In this document: one piece after another, positions 6,591 to 14,138 of the stretch | Position numbering within the stretch: the first letter of the stretch is position 1 | How the letters are laid out: every line of letters starts with the position of its first letter | Source: CAZART01 sp964487555 | GTDB taxonomy: Bacteria > Bacteroidota > Rhodothermia > Rhodothermales > VXPQ01 | Assembly: GCA_964487555.1 (NCBI GenBank) | Contig: CAZART010000015.1 | Coordinates: 1 to 62,183, forward strand | Direction of reading: 5' to 3' | DNA length: 62,183 bases | Made by a program: the position numbers and the translations under genes | The notes under the pieces: model-generated | The model's database searches: none | Told to the model about the DNA's origin: nothing | The model's input: only the letters and a program-made list of their open reading frames with translations

Positions 6591-7880
6591 TTATGCCAGC
6601 CATTCGGGAGCGGTCTCGCGCGGGGTGGATGATTTTTCAACGTCGGTAGAGCGTTTAAAGGCGGCGGGCCGGTTCATTCCGGCGAGACCGGCTTCCATGA
6701 CGTTTGCGGAAATCAGACGGATGCGGTTTCGATGAGCATAGGCTTCCAGGCCTTTGCGTACTTTTTCGCGAATAAACTTAATGGGTATCCGAGCGAGCCG
6801 GGCCTCTGCGTCGGGCGACCAGACGACGTCGGGGAGGTCGAGCGCCTTTCCTGTGGGCTCATACGTGCAGGCCGGATCTTCCTGCAGATAATCGCCGAAT
6901 TCGGCCTGTGCACGGCAGCGGCAGCCGCCGCAGAGCTCGTTGAATTCGCAGGCTCCGCATCGACCTTTCAGACGCGAGCGGTCGCGCAGATCCCGAAGGA
7001 CAGATGAGGATCGCCATATCTCCGTGAAGCTCTGCTCGAGTACATTCCCGGCAACGACATTCATGTAGGGGCACGGGGTCACGTCACCACCGGGCGTGAT
7101 CCGGCAGTACTGCGTCCCGGCCATGCATCCGCCGCTTTCAAGACCGCCGCGCCCCATCTCGTATGCGATCTGCTTGAACTGAGGTGCGCATTTCGATCGC
7201 ACCAGCATTGGACGGTAGTCGTGCTGCGTGGCGACGAGCTCGCGCAGCGTGGCGTCGGTGTCCGAGGCTGAAAGATCATTCAGCTTCTGCCCACGACCCG
7301 TTTGCACGAGAAAGTACAGATTAAATGACCAGGCACCCTTCTCGCGGGCGAAGGCGATCAAATCGGGTATTTCGTCCCGATTGAAGTCCATGATCGTGGT
7401 CTGAACGAGCACTTCAAGACCCTTGCGTTTGCAGATTTCGAGCGCCCGGACGGAATGCTCCCACGCATTCGGGCCGCCGCGAAAGCTGTTGTGTTTTTCC
7501 GGGTAGATCGAGTCGATGGAGATGCCGACGCCTTTCACTCCGCACTCGAGCATCTTGTCGGCCACGTGCTCGTTGACGAGAACACCGTTCGTGCCCATCA
7601 CGACCCATATCCCTGCGTCCGACGCCGTACGTGCTATTCGGTAGATGTCGCGTCGCAGGAGCGGCTCACCGCCCGTCAGAATAAGCATTTCCGTTCCGAG
7701 CGATGTCATCTCGCCGATGAGACCAAAACATTCGTCGGTCGTGAGCTCGCGCTCCTCGGCGGTACCGCCGTCCATGTAGCAGTGCGGGCAGCGCAGATTG
7801 CACTTCCGGGTAAGATTCCAGGAGATGAGAGACGGGCTGTACCCGGCGCTGGTCCCCGGTATGTCGGTCGGCTCAGGCAT
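6591..7880 (-). CDS. AhbD/NirJ-like radical SAM protein with SPASM-type C-terminus and a PCP_red module
   Basis: The protein has a radical SAM core with the C-x3-C-x2-C triad (R-K-C-N-L-R-C-P-H-C-Y, near residue 27 from the chosen start) and G-G-E-P. The auxiliary-cluster region has C-x-A-G-x-x-Y-C-R-I-x-P-x-G-x-V-x-P-C-P, then F-x-x-I-W, then C-G-x-C-E-x5-C-G-G-C-R-x-R-A, and D-P-x-C-x-Y. This pattern is typical of enzymes acting on heme precursors: AhbD (heme b from iron-coproporphyrin III) and NirJ (heme d1). A PCP_red module follows (W-S-x-D-A, I-P-x-x-F-I-R-E), which those enzymes lack. The ATG at 7880 was chosen; another ATG 16 bases upstream opens a seven-codon frame. A role in making a modified heme for the adjacent oxidase is inferred. 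Confidence 0.85.
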   Translation of the reverse strand: MPEPTDIPGTSAGYSPSLISWNLTRKCNLRCPHCYMDGGTAEERELTTDECFGLIGEMTSLGTEMLILTGGEPLLRRDIYRIARTASDAGIWVVMGTNGVLVNEHVADKMLECGVKGVGISIDSIYPEKHNSFRGGPNAWEHSVRALEICKRKGLEVLVQTTIMDFNRDEIPDLIAFAREKGAWSFNLYFLVQTGRGQKLNDLSASDTDATLRELVATQHDYRPMLVRSKCAPQFKQIAYEMGRGGLESGGCMAGTQYCRITPGGDVTPCPYMNVVAGNVLEQSFTEIWRSSSVLRDLRDRSRLKGRCGACEFNELCGGCRCRAQAEFGDYLQEDPACTYEPTGKALDLPDVVWSPDAEARLARIPIKFIREKVRKGLEAYAHRNRIRLISANVMEAGLAGMNRPAAFKRSTDVEKSSTPRETAPEWLA

Positions 7881-7911
7881 CAGTCGGCTCAGGCATGCAC
7901 CCGGTGTCACT
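7880..7911. repeat. 16-bp tandem duplication spanning the radical SAM start codon
   Basis: On the minus strand the unit ATGCCTGAGCCGACTG occurs twice in tandem, the second copy differing at its end. Each copy supplies an ATG (at 7896 and at 7880). The upstream ATG reads M-P-E-P-T-D-A and then stops, its stop overlapping the second copy. The downstream ATG opens the radical SAM frame. This leaves a tiny potential leader peptide at the gene start. Confidence 0.6.
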
Positions 7912-7949
7912 AAAGGTCAATAAAAACGATCTGACTACGTCACGGATGT

Positions 7950-9479
7950 TCAGGCACGAACGGCCTTTCTTTGACGGCGACGAACAATGGCGATCAGGCC
8001 GATTTGGGCGAGGAGCGTCAGGACGCCCCATTTGAGCATCGGTATGAGGGCGGAAGGTCGGTCGACGGGTTCGACGTAGACGTGATACCAGGACGTGAGT
8101 CCGCGCCGGTTGCCGCGTTCCCTGCTGAATCCATCCCACACCGAAAAGGCGATCGGCACGAAGGTGCCCTCTTCAAATGAGATACCTCCCTCCTTCACAC
8201 GCGCACGTTTGAACACGGCCTTCCATTCGCCGTCTTCGTACTGCGCCGAAAACTCAAGCTCGTCATCCCCCCGTTCGATATCGTCACTGCCTCGGCCGAT
8301 AAGCGATTGTGCCGAATCCTGGGCAAGGTCCGCGAACCACAGGTCGACCGCTCGTTTCGTATCGCCGAACATAAAATACGGCTTTTCGGTGCCGGGAGAG
8401 GGCGCTGACGGAATCTGAATGGCGACCGCGTCGGAATAAACGCCGCCGCTCGTGTCGGGCTCGACGTCTGCCGTGTCCGGCGCCTCCATCGACGGACTGT
8501 TGCTGCGCCCGGCGCCGATTTCCGCCCGCATGTCATGCCAGGTCAACTGAAAGGCGATCTCATCCGCGGTATAGACGGCCCTGACCTCGACGGCGTCCAC
8601 GCCCGGCATGTAGGCACGGCCGGGCTCGATCACCTGGCCTACCACCGGATAGAGCGTACCTCTTCCCGCGCGGAAGATCGAGTCGCTCATCGCAAGATCG
8701 ATCGGTCCCTCGACGGGCGACGCCCAGACGACGGTGCCGTAATCGGGTTCATCTCTGGAAAGGGAGTACACATAATCCACCAGCGCCCACCGGTCTTCGA
8801 TGGGATCGATAGTATACGACGGCATCGGGGATCCGTCGAGCCCGGTCGTAAACGTCCGGTAGATGTCTCGGCGGGTCGGTCCGCCGATAAATGTCCATCT
8901 CTTCGTCAGGTCTGCGGCGTGAATATGGTTGTCCCACTGATCCTCCAATGTCGGTGCCGACGGGCCGTCCCCCCGCCCTTGCTGACCGTGGCAGTCGAAA
9001 CATTGATTCTCCAGATACACATCTCGCCCTCGGGCGATCGTCTCCTCGCTGGAGCTTGGGGGGTCGGGGATTTCCACGACATCCGGTACGCCATACGGGC
9101 CGGAGAAGTCGTCGTTAAAGGTCTTGATGAAATACACGAGGTTCTCGATCTCCCTACCGGACAGGCTCGGCCATGCGGGCATGCCGGTGTAAGGCATTCC
9201 CTCTCGTATCACGCGTTTCAGGTCGTCATCCGTCGGCAGCTCGCCGCTCGGCGTCGTTCGCACTTTATAGATGCCGGCCGTGAAGTCGCGGGGCTTCGGG
9301 CGAAAGTAGTCCTCGGCGATGCCGTCGCCGCGTCCTTCGTCGCCGTGGCACTGCGCACACTTCTCCAGGTAGAGCACGCGCCCGGCCTCGCGCTGCTCGT
9401 CCGTTCCGAGATTCGGCTCCGTTTGGGCTGTTGCGGCAACCGGAACGAGGCCGATGATGAGTAGAGAGAAAATCCGCAT
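7950..9479 (-). CDS. Diheme cytochrome c fused to an ethylbenzene-dehydrogenase-type heme-binding domain
   Basis: The product has 509 residues. A signal peptide (about 1-19, ending A-T-A-Q) directs export. Two class I cytochrome c domains follow, with heme attachment at Cys41-x2-Cys44-His45 and Cys160-x2-Cys163-His164, each followed by G-x-G-R-G-D-G. Residues from about 255 to 480 resemble the EB_dh fold (gamma subunits of ethylbenzene dehydrogenase and related enzymes), which binds one b-type heme. A C-terminal membrane anchor at about 485-503 and a basic tail follow. The protein should sit on the periplasmic face and pass electrons between a donor and the bd-like subunit. It ends 69 bases before the radical SAM gene and starts six bases after the preceding cytochrome gene, so one operon is likely. 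Confidence 0.8.
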   Translation of the reverse strand: MRIFSLLIIGLVPVAATAQTEPNLGTDEQREAGRVLYLEKCAQCHGDEGRGDGIAEDYFRPKPRDFTAGIYKVRTTPSGELPTDDDLKRVIREGMPYTGMPAWPSLSGREIENLVYFIKTFNDDFSGPYGVPDVVEIPDPPSSSEETIARGRDVYLENQCFDCHGQQGRGDGPSAPTLEDQWDNHIHAADLTKRWTFIGGPTRRDIYRTFTTGLDGSPMPSYTIDPIEDRWALVDYVYSLSRDEPDYGTVVWASPVEGPIDLAMSDSIFRAGRGTLYPVVGQVIEPGRAYMPGVDAVEVRAVYTADEIAFQLTWHDMRAEIGAGRSNSPSMEAPDTADVEPDTSGGVYSDAVAIQIPSAPSPGTEKPYFMFGDTKRAVDLWFADLAQDSAQSLIGRGSDDIERGDDELEFSAQYEDGEWKAVFKRARVKEGGISFEEGTFVPIAFSVWDGFSRERGNRRGLTSWYHVYVEPVDRPSALIPMLKWGVLTLLAQIGLIAIVRRRQRKAVRA

Positions 9480-9485
9480 GATCTA

Positions 9486-10307
9486 TCAGTGGCCCTCCAT
9501 ACTTTCTCTGGCGCGCGGGCGGTGCCCGGTGTAAGCATACAGGAACATGATGACGTCCCAGATCTCGTCCTCGGTAAGGAATTCCTCCCAGGCCGGCATG
9601 GCGGAAGACCACGGCGTAGACTCACTCGGAAGGCCGGGACCGCCTTTCGCGATTCGCCAGAAGAGATAACCTTCCTGCAGCATCGCTATGGTTGTAGCAT
9701 CTTTGAAATTGGCGGGAATGGGGTCAAACCCATGCGCGAAGATGCCCTCGCCCGCCATGTCGTCGCCATGACAGAAGACGCAGTTTTCGTAGTAGATGCG
9801 CCGCCCGTTGGCGACATGCCCCTCGAAGAGCTCGGTATTCTGCGTTTCGAGCATCCGATGCGGGTTGTCGTCGCGCGCGAGATCGATCGTCTTGCCATTG
9901 AAGTCGATGGTCGCCGGAGGCTCCGGGTGGATAGTCCGCGCGGCTAGCGGCGGCGTCGGCGTTTTGGTAACATCCACATACACCTTCAGGGCGACCAGGC
10001 ATGGAAGCAGCAGTACGACAATCAAGAGCGGAATCCTATAGCGTTCCTCCGTCATAAAGCGGACGAATCTGCCACGTACGGCCTCGAAATGGCCGGAATC
10101 CGCCGACATGTAGGCGAGCAGGGCGAGCGTGACGATCGCCATGAACATGTTGAGGATGGAAGTCGGCAGCGGGGGATCGATACCCCACCTCAGAATCACG
10201 AAGATGCCGACCCACCATGCGGCCAGCCATACCAGTATGTTCGTACGCGGCACGAACCGGAGGGCCACGAATGCGAGCAAGACACCGACAATGACCAATA
10301 CGTTCAT
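9486..10307 (-). CDS. Membrane-anchored monoheme cytochrome c with four N-terminal helices
   Basis: The product has 273 residues. Four hydrophobic segments fill the N-terminal part, near 3-19, 25-41, 50-68 and 92-110. A periplasmic cytochrome c domain follows, with the heme site Cys176-x2-Cys179-His180 and a candidate axial Met in S-A-M-P-A-W. The multi-helix anchor is unusual for a simple cytochrome c and suggests that it is an integral subunit of a membrane complex. The gene is separated from the next gene by only six bases and belongs to the bd-like oxidase operon. It probably relays electrons to or from the CydA-like subunit, but a quinol-oxidising membrane part cannot be excluded. Confidence 0.8.
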   Translation of the reverse strand: MNVLVIVGVLLAFVALRFVPRTNILVWLAAWWVGIFVILRWGIDPPLPTSILNMFMAIVTLALLAYMSADSGHFEAVRGRFVRFMTEERYRIPLLIVVLLLPCLVALKVYVDVTKTPTPPLAARTIHPEPPATIDFNGKTIDLARDDNPHRMLETQNTELFEGHVANGRRIYYENCVFCHGDDMAGEGIFAHGFDPIPANFKDATTIAMLQEGYLFWRIAKGGPGLPSESTPWSSAMPAWEEFLTEDEIWDVIMFLYAYTGHRPRARESMEGH

Positions 10308-10350
10308 GATCCCACCTCGAGAATGGGCGTCCCGACATCACCTGAAATCA

Positions 10351-11199
10351 TCATGAGCCGCCCTCCTTCGACGCCAGGAAATCGACGAGCGTTTTGAGCT
10401 GCTGCGATGAGATCTTGCCGTAGAAACCCGTAGCATTCAGCTGAGCGGACATGACGCCGGGCGCGTAACCCTCGGATATTGTGGCGTCCGGCTCCATGAT
10501 GGCCTCGTAGATGTCGGATTTCGTCAGCCGGCTGCCGACGTCGACGAGACTTGGGCCGACCATCGGCGTCGGCTCCGTGAGGCTGTGACATGTCCCGCAC
10601 AAGTAGGTCTGGAAAATCTCCTCTCCGGACATATCGGCTCCCGCCATTTCCGCTCCGCCGGCCTGCGAGCCGCCCGGTGATTCGTTGCCTCCGGTGGCAC
10701 CGGTTCCGGAGGTGCCTGAGTTTTCCTCAGACTGCCACTCCAGCTCGGTGTCGAGCGTGACCGTCGGCGTTCCACCGAGGCTCTGCAGGTAGGCAATGAC
10801 GGCGAGAATCTCCTGGTCGGAAAGATCGATGGGCGGTACGTGTGCTTCCGGCATACCGGGGAGAAATCCGTCGACGATGAAGACATTGGGTTCGTAGAGC
10901 GATTCCGCCAGGTATTCGACGTCCGACATGCCCTCTCGTCGTTGGCCGGCGATAGCTCCCACGTTCGCAAGATCCGGGAACCGGCCGCCCGTCTCTCCGG
11001 ACATCGTGTGGCAGCCGAGACACGTTCCTTTGCCCGAGACGATCTCCTGGCCGGCGGCAGCCAGGTCCTCCGTGGTCATATCCTCGCCGATTTCGGTTTC
11101 CTCAGGCGGATGCGTTTCCTTCTGCGGTACCATTTGTCCGACATAGCTGTAGAACGCAGCCACGAGGATGGTAAATAGAAAGATCTTAAGTGCATTCAT
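10351..11199 (-). CDS. Membrane-anchored diheme cytochrome c
   Basis: From the ATG at 11199 the product has 282 residues. One N-terminal helix (about 4-22) acts as an uncleaved anchor. Two cytochrome c domains follow, with Cys60-x2-Cys63-His64 and Cys201-x2-Cys204-His205. They are joined by a flexible linker rich in Gly, Ser, Thr and Met. A candidate axial Met lies in L-P-G-M-P-E-A-H for heme 1. Upstream in-frame codons would extend the frame to 11253, but they precede the natural anchor helix and look non-coding. The gene follows the bd-like subunit after 112 bases. With the other two cytochromes, the locus encodes five heme c sites in total. Confidence 0.8.
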   Translation of the reverse strand: MNALKIFLFTILVAAFYSYVGQMVPQKETHPPEETEIGEDMTTEDLAAAGQEIVSGKGTCLGCHTMSGETGGRFPDLANVGAIAGQRREGMSDVEYLAESLYEPNVFIVDGFLPGMPEAHVPPIDLSDQEILAVIAYLQSLGGTPTVTLDTELEWQSEENSGTSGTGATGGNESPGGSQAGGAEMAGADMSGEEIFQTYLCGTCHSLTEPTPMVGPSLVDVGSRLTKSDIYEAIMEPDATISEGYAPGVMSAQLNATGFYGKISSQQLKTLVDFLASKEGGS

Positions 11200-11311
11200 T
11201 CCGACACCCGATTGGACGAGAACCGAGGATCGGGCATCGCAAACCGTCCGCACATCGCCAATGCTCGGTCTTGTGCACGATCCTCGATCATCGATCTTCC
11301 ATTCTCGTTAC

Positions 11312-13081
11312 TCACGCCGCCACCTCCTTCTTTGCCGGCTCGTGCTTCGCGCCCGCCAGACTCGACAGATAAAACACGAGCGCGATGAAGGCAAAGAAGA
11401 TGAGGACCGTTACGGAGATGATGTTCGCCGCATATCCGAGGGTCGGTGTAAACGCATCCGGCGAGGTGTCTCGCATTACACCGTAGACGTGCCAGTGCTG
11501 GCGGATGCCCGAGCGGACGTAACCCATCAGGCCCATCGTCCATGCGAATGTGATGGCGATGAAGAACAGCGTGTACTGCGCCCGGGCCGGAATCTCGCCC
11601 CACGCAATCGGTCCGAGAATTTTCGCATTCTTGAACATGAAGACATCGATGAACGTGATGGAGATCATCGCGAAGAGTACGGATAGCACCTGCGGCACGG
11701 ACAATCCGATGCGTACGGCCGCTTCCACAAAGTATCCGTAGATGCCGAGAAAGACCACGATCGCCACGACAACGGCGAAAATGCCGAACTGGATGATCTT
11801 GCCCGTCCTGGCCCAGGAGACGGTCGCTTCTTTGTTGGCTCTGCGATAGAAGAGAAAGCTCAGATACGTGGTGAGAATGAGGATATTAACGGCGGTATTC
11901 TTGGCCGACATCACCCCGAGGACGCCGAGTACGGGGTGATGGGCCCCGCCCATGGCGCGGGCTTCCTCGACACTCGCGACGAGGGAGTGCGGCGTCGCCC
12001 AAACGATAAAGCAGACGGTGATCGCTCCGAGCAGGTACTTGATGAACTTCCGGTATCGTTCCGCCCCGTGAATCCGCTCCATGCTCAGCCAGAGATAGTA
12101 GTTGGCGGCCAGAAACAGATTACCGATGAGCACGGCCTGAATAATGAAGAGCCACGAAAACGTGCCTCCCATGAGGGCGATGCCGAGGCTTTGCGAGTAG
12201 GCGTAGATCTCGCGTCCGAGATAGTATCCCGCGAACGGCAATGGGAGCAGCGCGGCGATGGCGATGAAATTCCCGATGTAGCCCATCCAATCGTAGTGGG
12301 CCCGCTCCTCCGGCGTACGGGCGCCCAGGAATTTAAAGGCTCCGTAGGCGGCAGCGATCGAGCCGCCGAAGCAGATGTTGGCGATGAGGCGGTGGATGTT
12401 AATGGGCATCCAGGTGAAGTTGTTGATCGCCTCCCACGTGTTGACCAGGTTGCCGGTGGCATCGATGCCGTTCGGCGAATTCATGAACGTCAGCCACGCA
12501 TCCGCGATGAAGATGATGACGATGCCGACGACGTTCAGCCCCAGGCCGAGGAGCAGGTGGACGACCTTATTAACTTTGCCCCACCCGTAATAGTAGCTGT
12601 AGAGAAAGGCGGCCTCCAGAAAGAAGATGCCGGCGTACAACATGAAGGTCCAGTCGAAGATGGAGATGAGATACTCCATCACCTTCGGGTAGAGAATGAA
12701 AAGGAAAAACGTGAGCAGAGCGCCCAGCGTCGCGGTGAAGGAGAAAGAGACCGAGAGAAGGCGGGTGAATTCGTACGCGAGCTGGTCGTACCGCTCGTCG
12801 CCGTTCCTATAGCCGATGTATTCGATGATGATCGCGAACATCGGCACCGCAAGCACGAAAGCGGCAAACATGAGGTGCAGCTGCGCGATCACCCATACGG
12901 CCGTCCGGCTCCCCACGACAGGGAACGTGCGGTACTCAGTGTCTGCGTCCGCCTGCTGCAGTGCTCCGGCGAGCGCATCGGGCACGTCCGCGAACAGGTG
13001 CCAGCCGGCAAAAAGAGCAGCGAGTGTGACTAAGACAAACGGGAATGCCCTGCGGGACATCCTGGAGATGGGGATAATCAT
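11312..13081 (-). CDS. Cytochrome bd-like oxidase subunit I (CydA superfamily, no CydB partner)
   Basis: The product has 589 residues and about 14 hydrophobic segments, more than the nine of E. coli CydA. The CydA core is recognisable. A Q-L-H-L-M motif places His69 where the heme b595 ligand (E. coli His19) lies. F-F-L-E-A-A-F-L-Y-S-Y-Y-Y-G-W aligns with the CydA F-F-L-E-S-T-F segment, so Glu156 matches Glu107. N-I-H-R at 228-231 puts His230 where heme b558 ligand His186 lies. The position of Glu99 is Leu148, and the segment after residue 230 does not show the usual quinol Q-loop. No cydB lies nearby, while three c-type cytochromes follow. Electrons probably arrive from cytochrome c rather than from quinol. 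An O2- or NO-reducing activity is inferred, not shown. Confidence 0.8.
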   Translation of the reverse strand: MIIPISRMSRRAFPFVLVTLAALFAGWHLFADVPDALAGALQQADADTEYRTFPVVGSRTAVWVIAQLHLMFAAFVLAVPMFAIIIEYIGYRNGDERYDQLAYEFTRLLSVSFSFTATLGALLTFFLFILYPKVMEYLISIFDWTFMLYAGIFFLEAAFLYSYYYGWGKVNKVVHLLLGLGLNVVGIVIIFIADAWLTFMNSPNGIDATGNLVNTWEAINNFTWMPINIHRLIANICFGGSIAAAYGAFKFLGARTPEERAHYDWMGYIGNFIAIAALLPLPFAGYYLGREIYAYSQSLGIALMGGTFSWLFIIQAVLIGNLFLAANYYLWLSMERIHGAERYRKFIKYLLGAITVCFIVWATPHSLVASVEEARAMGGAHHPVLGVLGVMSAKNTAVNILILTTYLSFLFYRRANKEATVSWARTGKIIQFGIFAVVVAIVVFLGIYGYFVEAAVRIGLSVPQVLSVLFAMISITFIDVFMFKNAKILGPIAWGEIPARAQYTLFFIAITFAWTMGLMGYVRSGIRQHWHVYGVMRDTSPDAFTPTLGYAANIISVTVLIFFAFIALVFYLSSLAGAKHEPAKKEVAA

Positions 13082-13517
13082 ACACGTCCTGCCTGGAGAC
13101 AGATGGCACCAATGAGGTCTTTACGCCATGATCCTCGACCCAATACTTGCGGCCTACAAAATTGCGCTCTCTACACCATTAGCGGGATATGAACTCCGTT
13201 ATAGACCGGGCAAATTTCGCGTAAAGAATAACGAACGTGGCGCGAGAGTGCAAAGGGAAGTTTCTCTGCGGGTCGGGAAAAATAGCGTGGAGACACGCAC
13301 GCGAAACGAGGCTCACGGGCTCTGACGCGCGTAAGCACGACGAAGCCCGACACGAGTAGGCCTCACCGGGCGATTGAAGAGCACAGGGTGTAAGGGGAAG
13401 CGGACCAGAGAGGAGGAGACGGGATCGGCCTTAGCCGATCGACGTAGGCGCGCAGCGAATACCCCAGGCGACGTGAAGTGAAGGCGTAAGAATCGGAACG
13501 AGCGACGAGGGACCGTT
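13082..13517. other. Gene-free region upstream of the bd-like oxidase operon, with a perfect hairpin
   Basis: About 436 bases separate the degenerate receiver gene from the bd-like oxidase start; both are on the minus strand. No frame here has coding character. A perfect 7-bp inverted repeat with a 4-base loop (GATCGGC-CTTA-GCCGATC) lies near 13422-13445. No U-run follows on the minus strand, so it is not an ordinary intrinsic terminator. The region must hold the promoter of the bd-like operon unless transcription reads through from the caa3 genes. I could not identify an FNR- or NnrR-like palindrome. Confidence 0.45.
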
Positions 13518-13928
13518 CTATTCCTTTTCGTCCTCGGAGACATTCGTGGCGGCAGCCAGGGCCGTGCGCAGGGCAGCGAGGAGCCGCTCGCCTTCGAGAG
13601 ACTTGCTGCTGCACCGGTCCGCGTCGGTCGACCCAGTTCGGCAGTCGGCGAGAGCGATCAACGGGATACCTTTATCTTTCGAGATGGACTGAATCGTGCG
13701 GTGGATATCATGCGTCTCGTCCGCACTGGTCATATCCAGGGACGTGAACACAACGTTGAATCTTGTTTTTTCAAGAAGAGAGATCGCCAGACGGGGAAAA
13801 TAGGCATGATGGACATCGTACTCTTTACCGAGCATCACATGGATCGAACGGTGGGTGTCTGCGTCTTTGTCGATAACGAGCGCGGTGGGCTTCCAGGACC
13901 TGTGGGACGGACGATTGGGGAAAAGCAT
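13518..13928 (-). CDS. Degenerate (pseudo-)receiver domain protein
   Basis: The product has 136 residues and follows the response-regulator fold. A first strand (T-A-L-V-I-D-K-D-A-D) keeps part of the acidic pocket. A strand V-V-F-T-S-L-D-M aligns with the phosphoacceptor strand, but Ser falls where the phosphorylated Asp should be. A later S-S-K-S-L segment matches the conserved K-P-F. The usual Thr/Ser after strand 4 is replaced (A-L-A-D-C). The protein is therefore probably not phosphorylated in the normal way and may act as a protein-interaction module. It lies between the caa3 oxidase operon and the bd-like operon on the same strand, which suggests a role in coordinating them, but this is speculative. 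Confidence 0.65.
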   Translation of the reverse strand: MLFPNRPSHRSWKPTALVIDKDADTHRSIHVMLGKEYDVHHAYFPRLAISLLEKTRFNVVFTSLDMTSADETHDIHRTIQSISKDKGIPLIALADCRTGSTDADRCSSKSLEGERLLAALRTALAAATNVSEDEKE

Positions 13929-14138
13929 GGCGCGAGGCGGAAATAATTTCTTTCCATCGTGAACGTCGCGATCGTCGCTCGGCGCACGCGGATGGGCCTG
14001 TTCCAGGCCGCCAACCCGTGCTTTTCGACGGACACATATGCCGCAGGGTCCGCTCAGCGAATCGCTGTGATGAGGAAAAACAAGTTCTATGCCGCAAACG
14101 CGGAGGCGAAGAATAGAGCAGTTCCCGCGAACCGAGCT

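Noticed and set aside
2381..7880. Chlorophyll or bacteriochlorophyll biosynthesis suggested by PCP_red modules
   Set aside because: No nitrogenase-like BchL/N/B core, no magnesium chelatase and no other pigment gene is present; only the short C-terminal module occurs.
8535..9464. 309-codon plus-strand open frame
   Set aside because: Antisense to the diheme cytochrome c, whose two heme sites are unmistakable on the minus strand.
7950..9479. Nitrite/nitrate oxidoreductase gamma subunit
   Set aside because: The EB_dh domain would fit, but there is no catalytic alpha or Fe-S beta subunit of that family in the locus.
11936..13033. Long plus-strand open frame of 365 codons
   Set aside because: It is exactly antisense to the bd-like subunit, is composed of charged low-complexity residues and has no start site with ribosome binding. 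High GC explains the lack of stops.
13422..13445. Intrinsic terminator after the pseudo-receiver gene
   Set aside because: The hairpin is perfect but has no U-rich tract on either strand directly after it.
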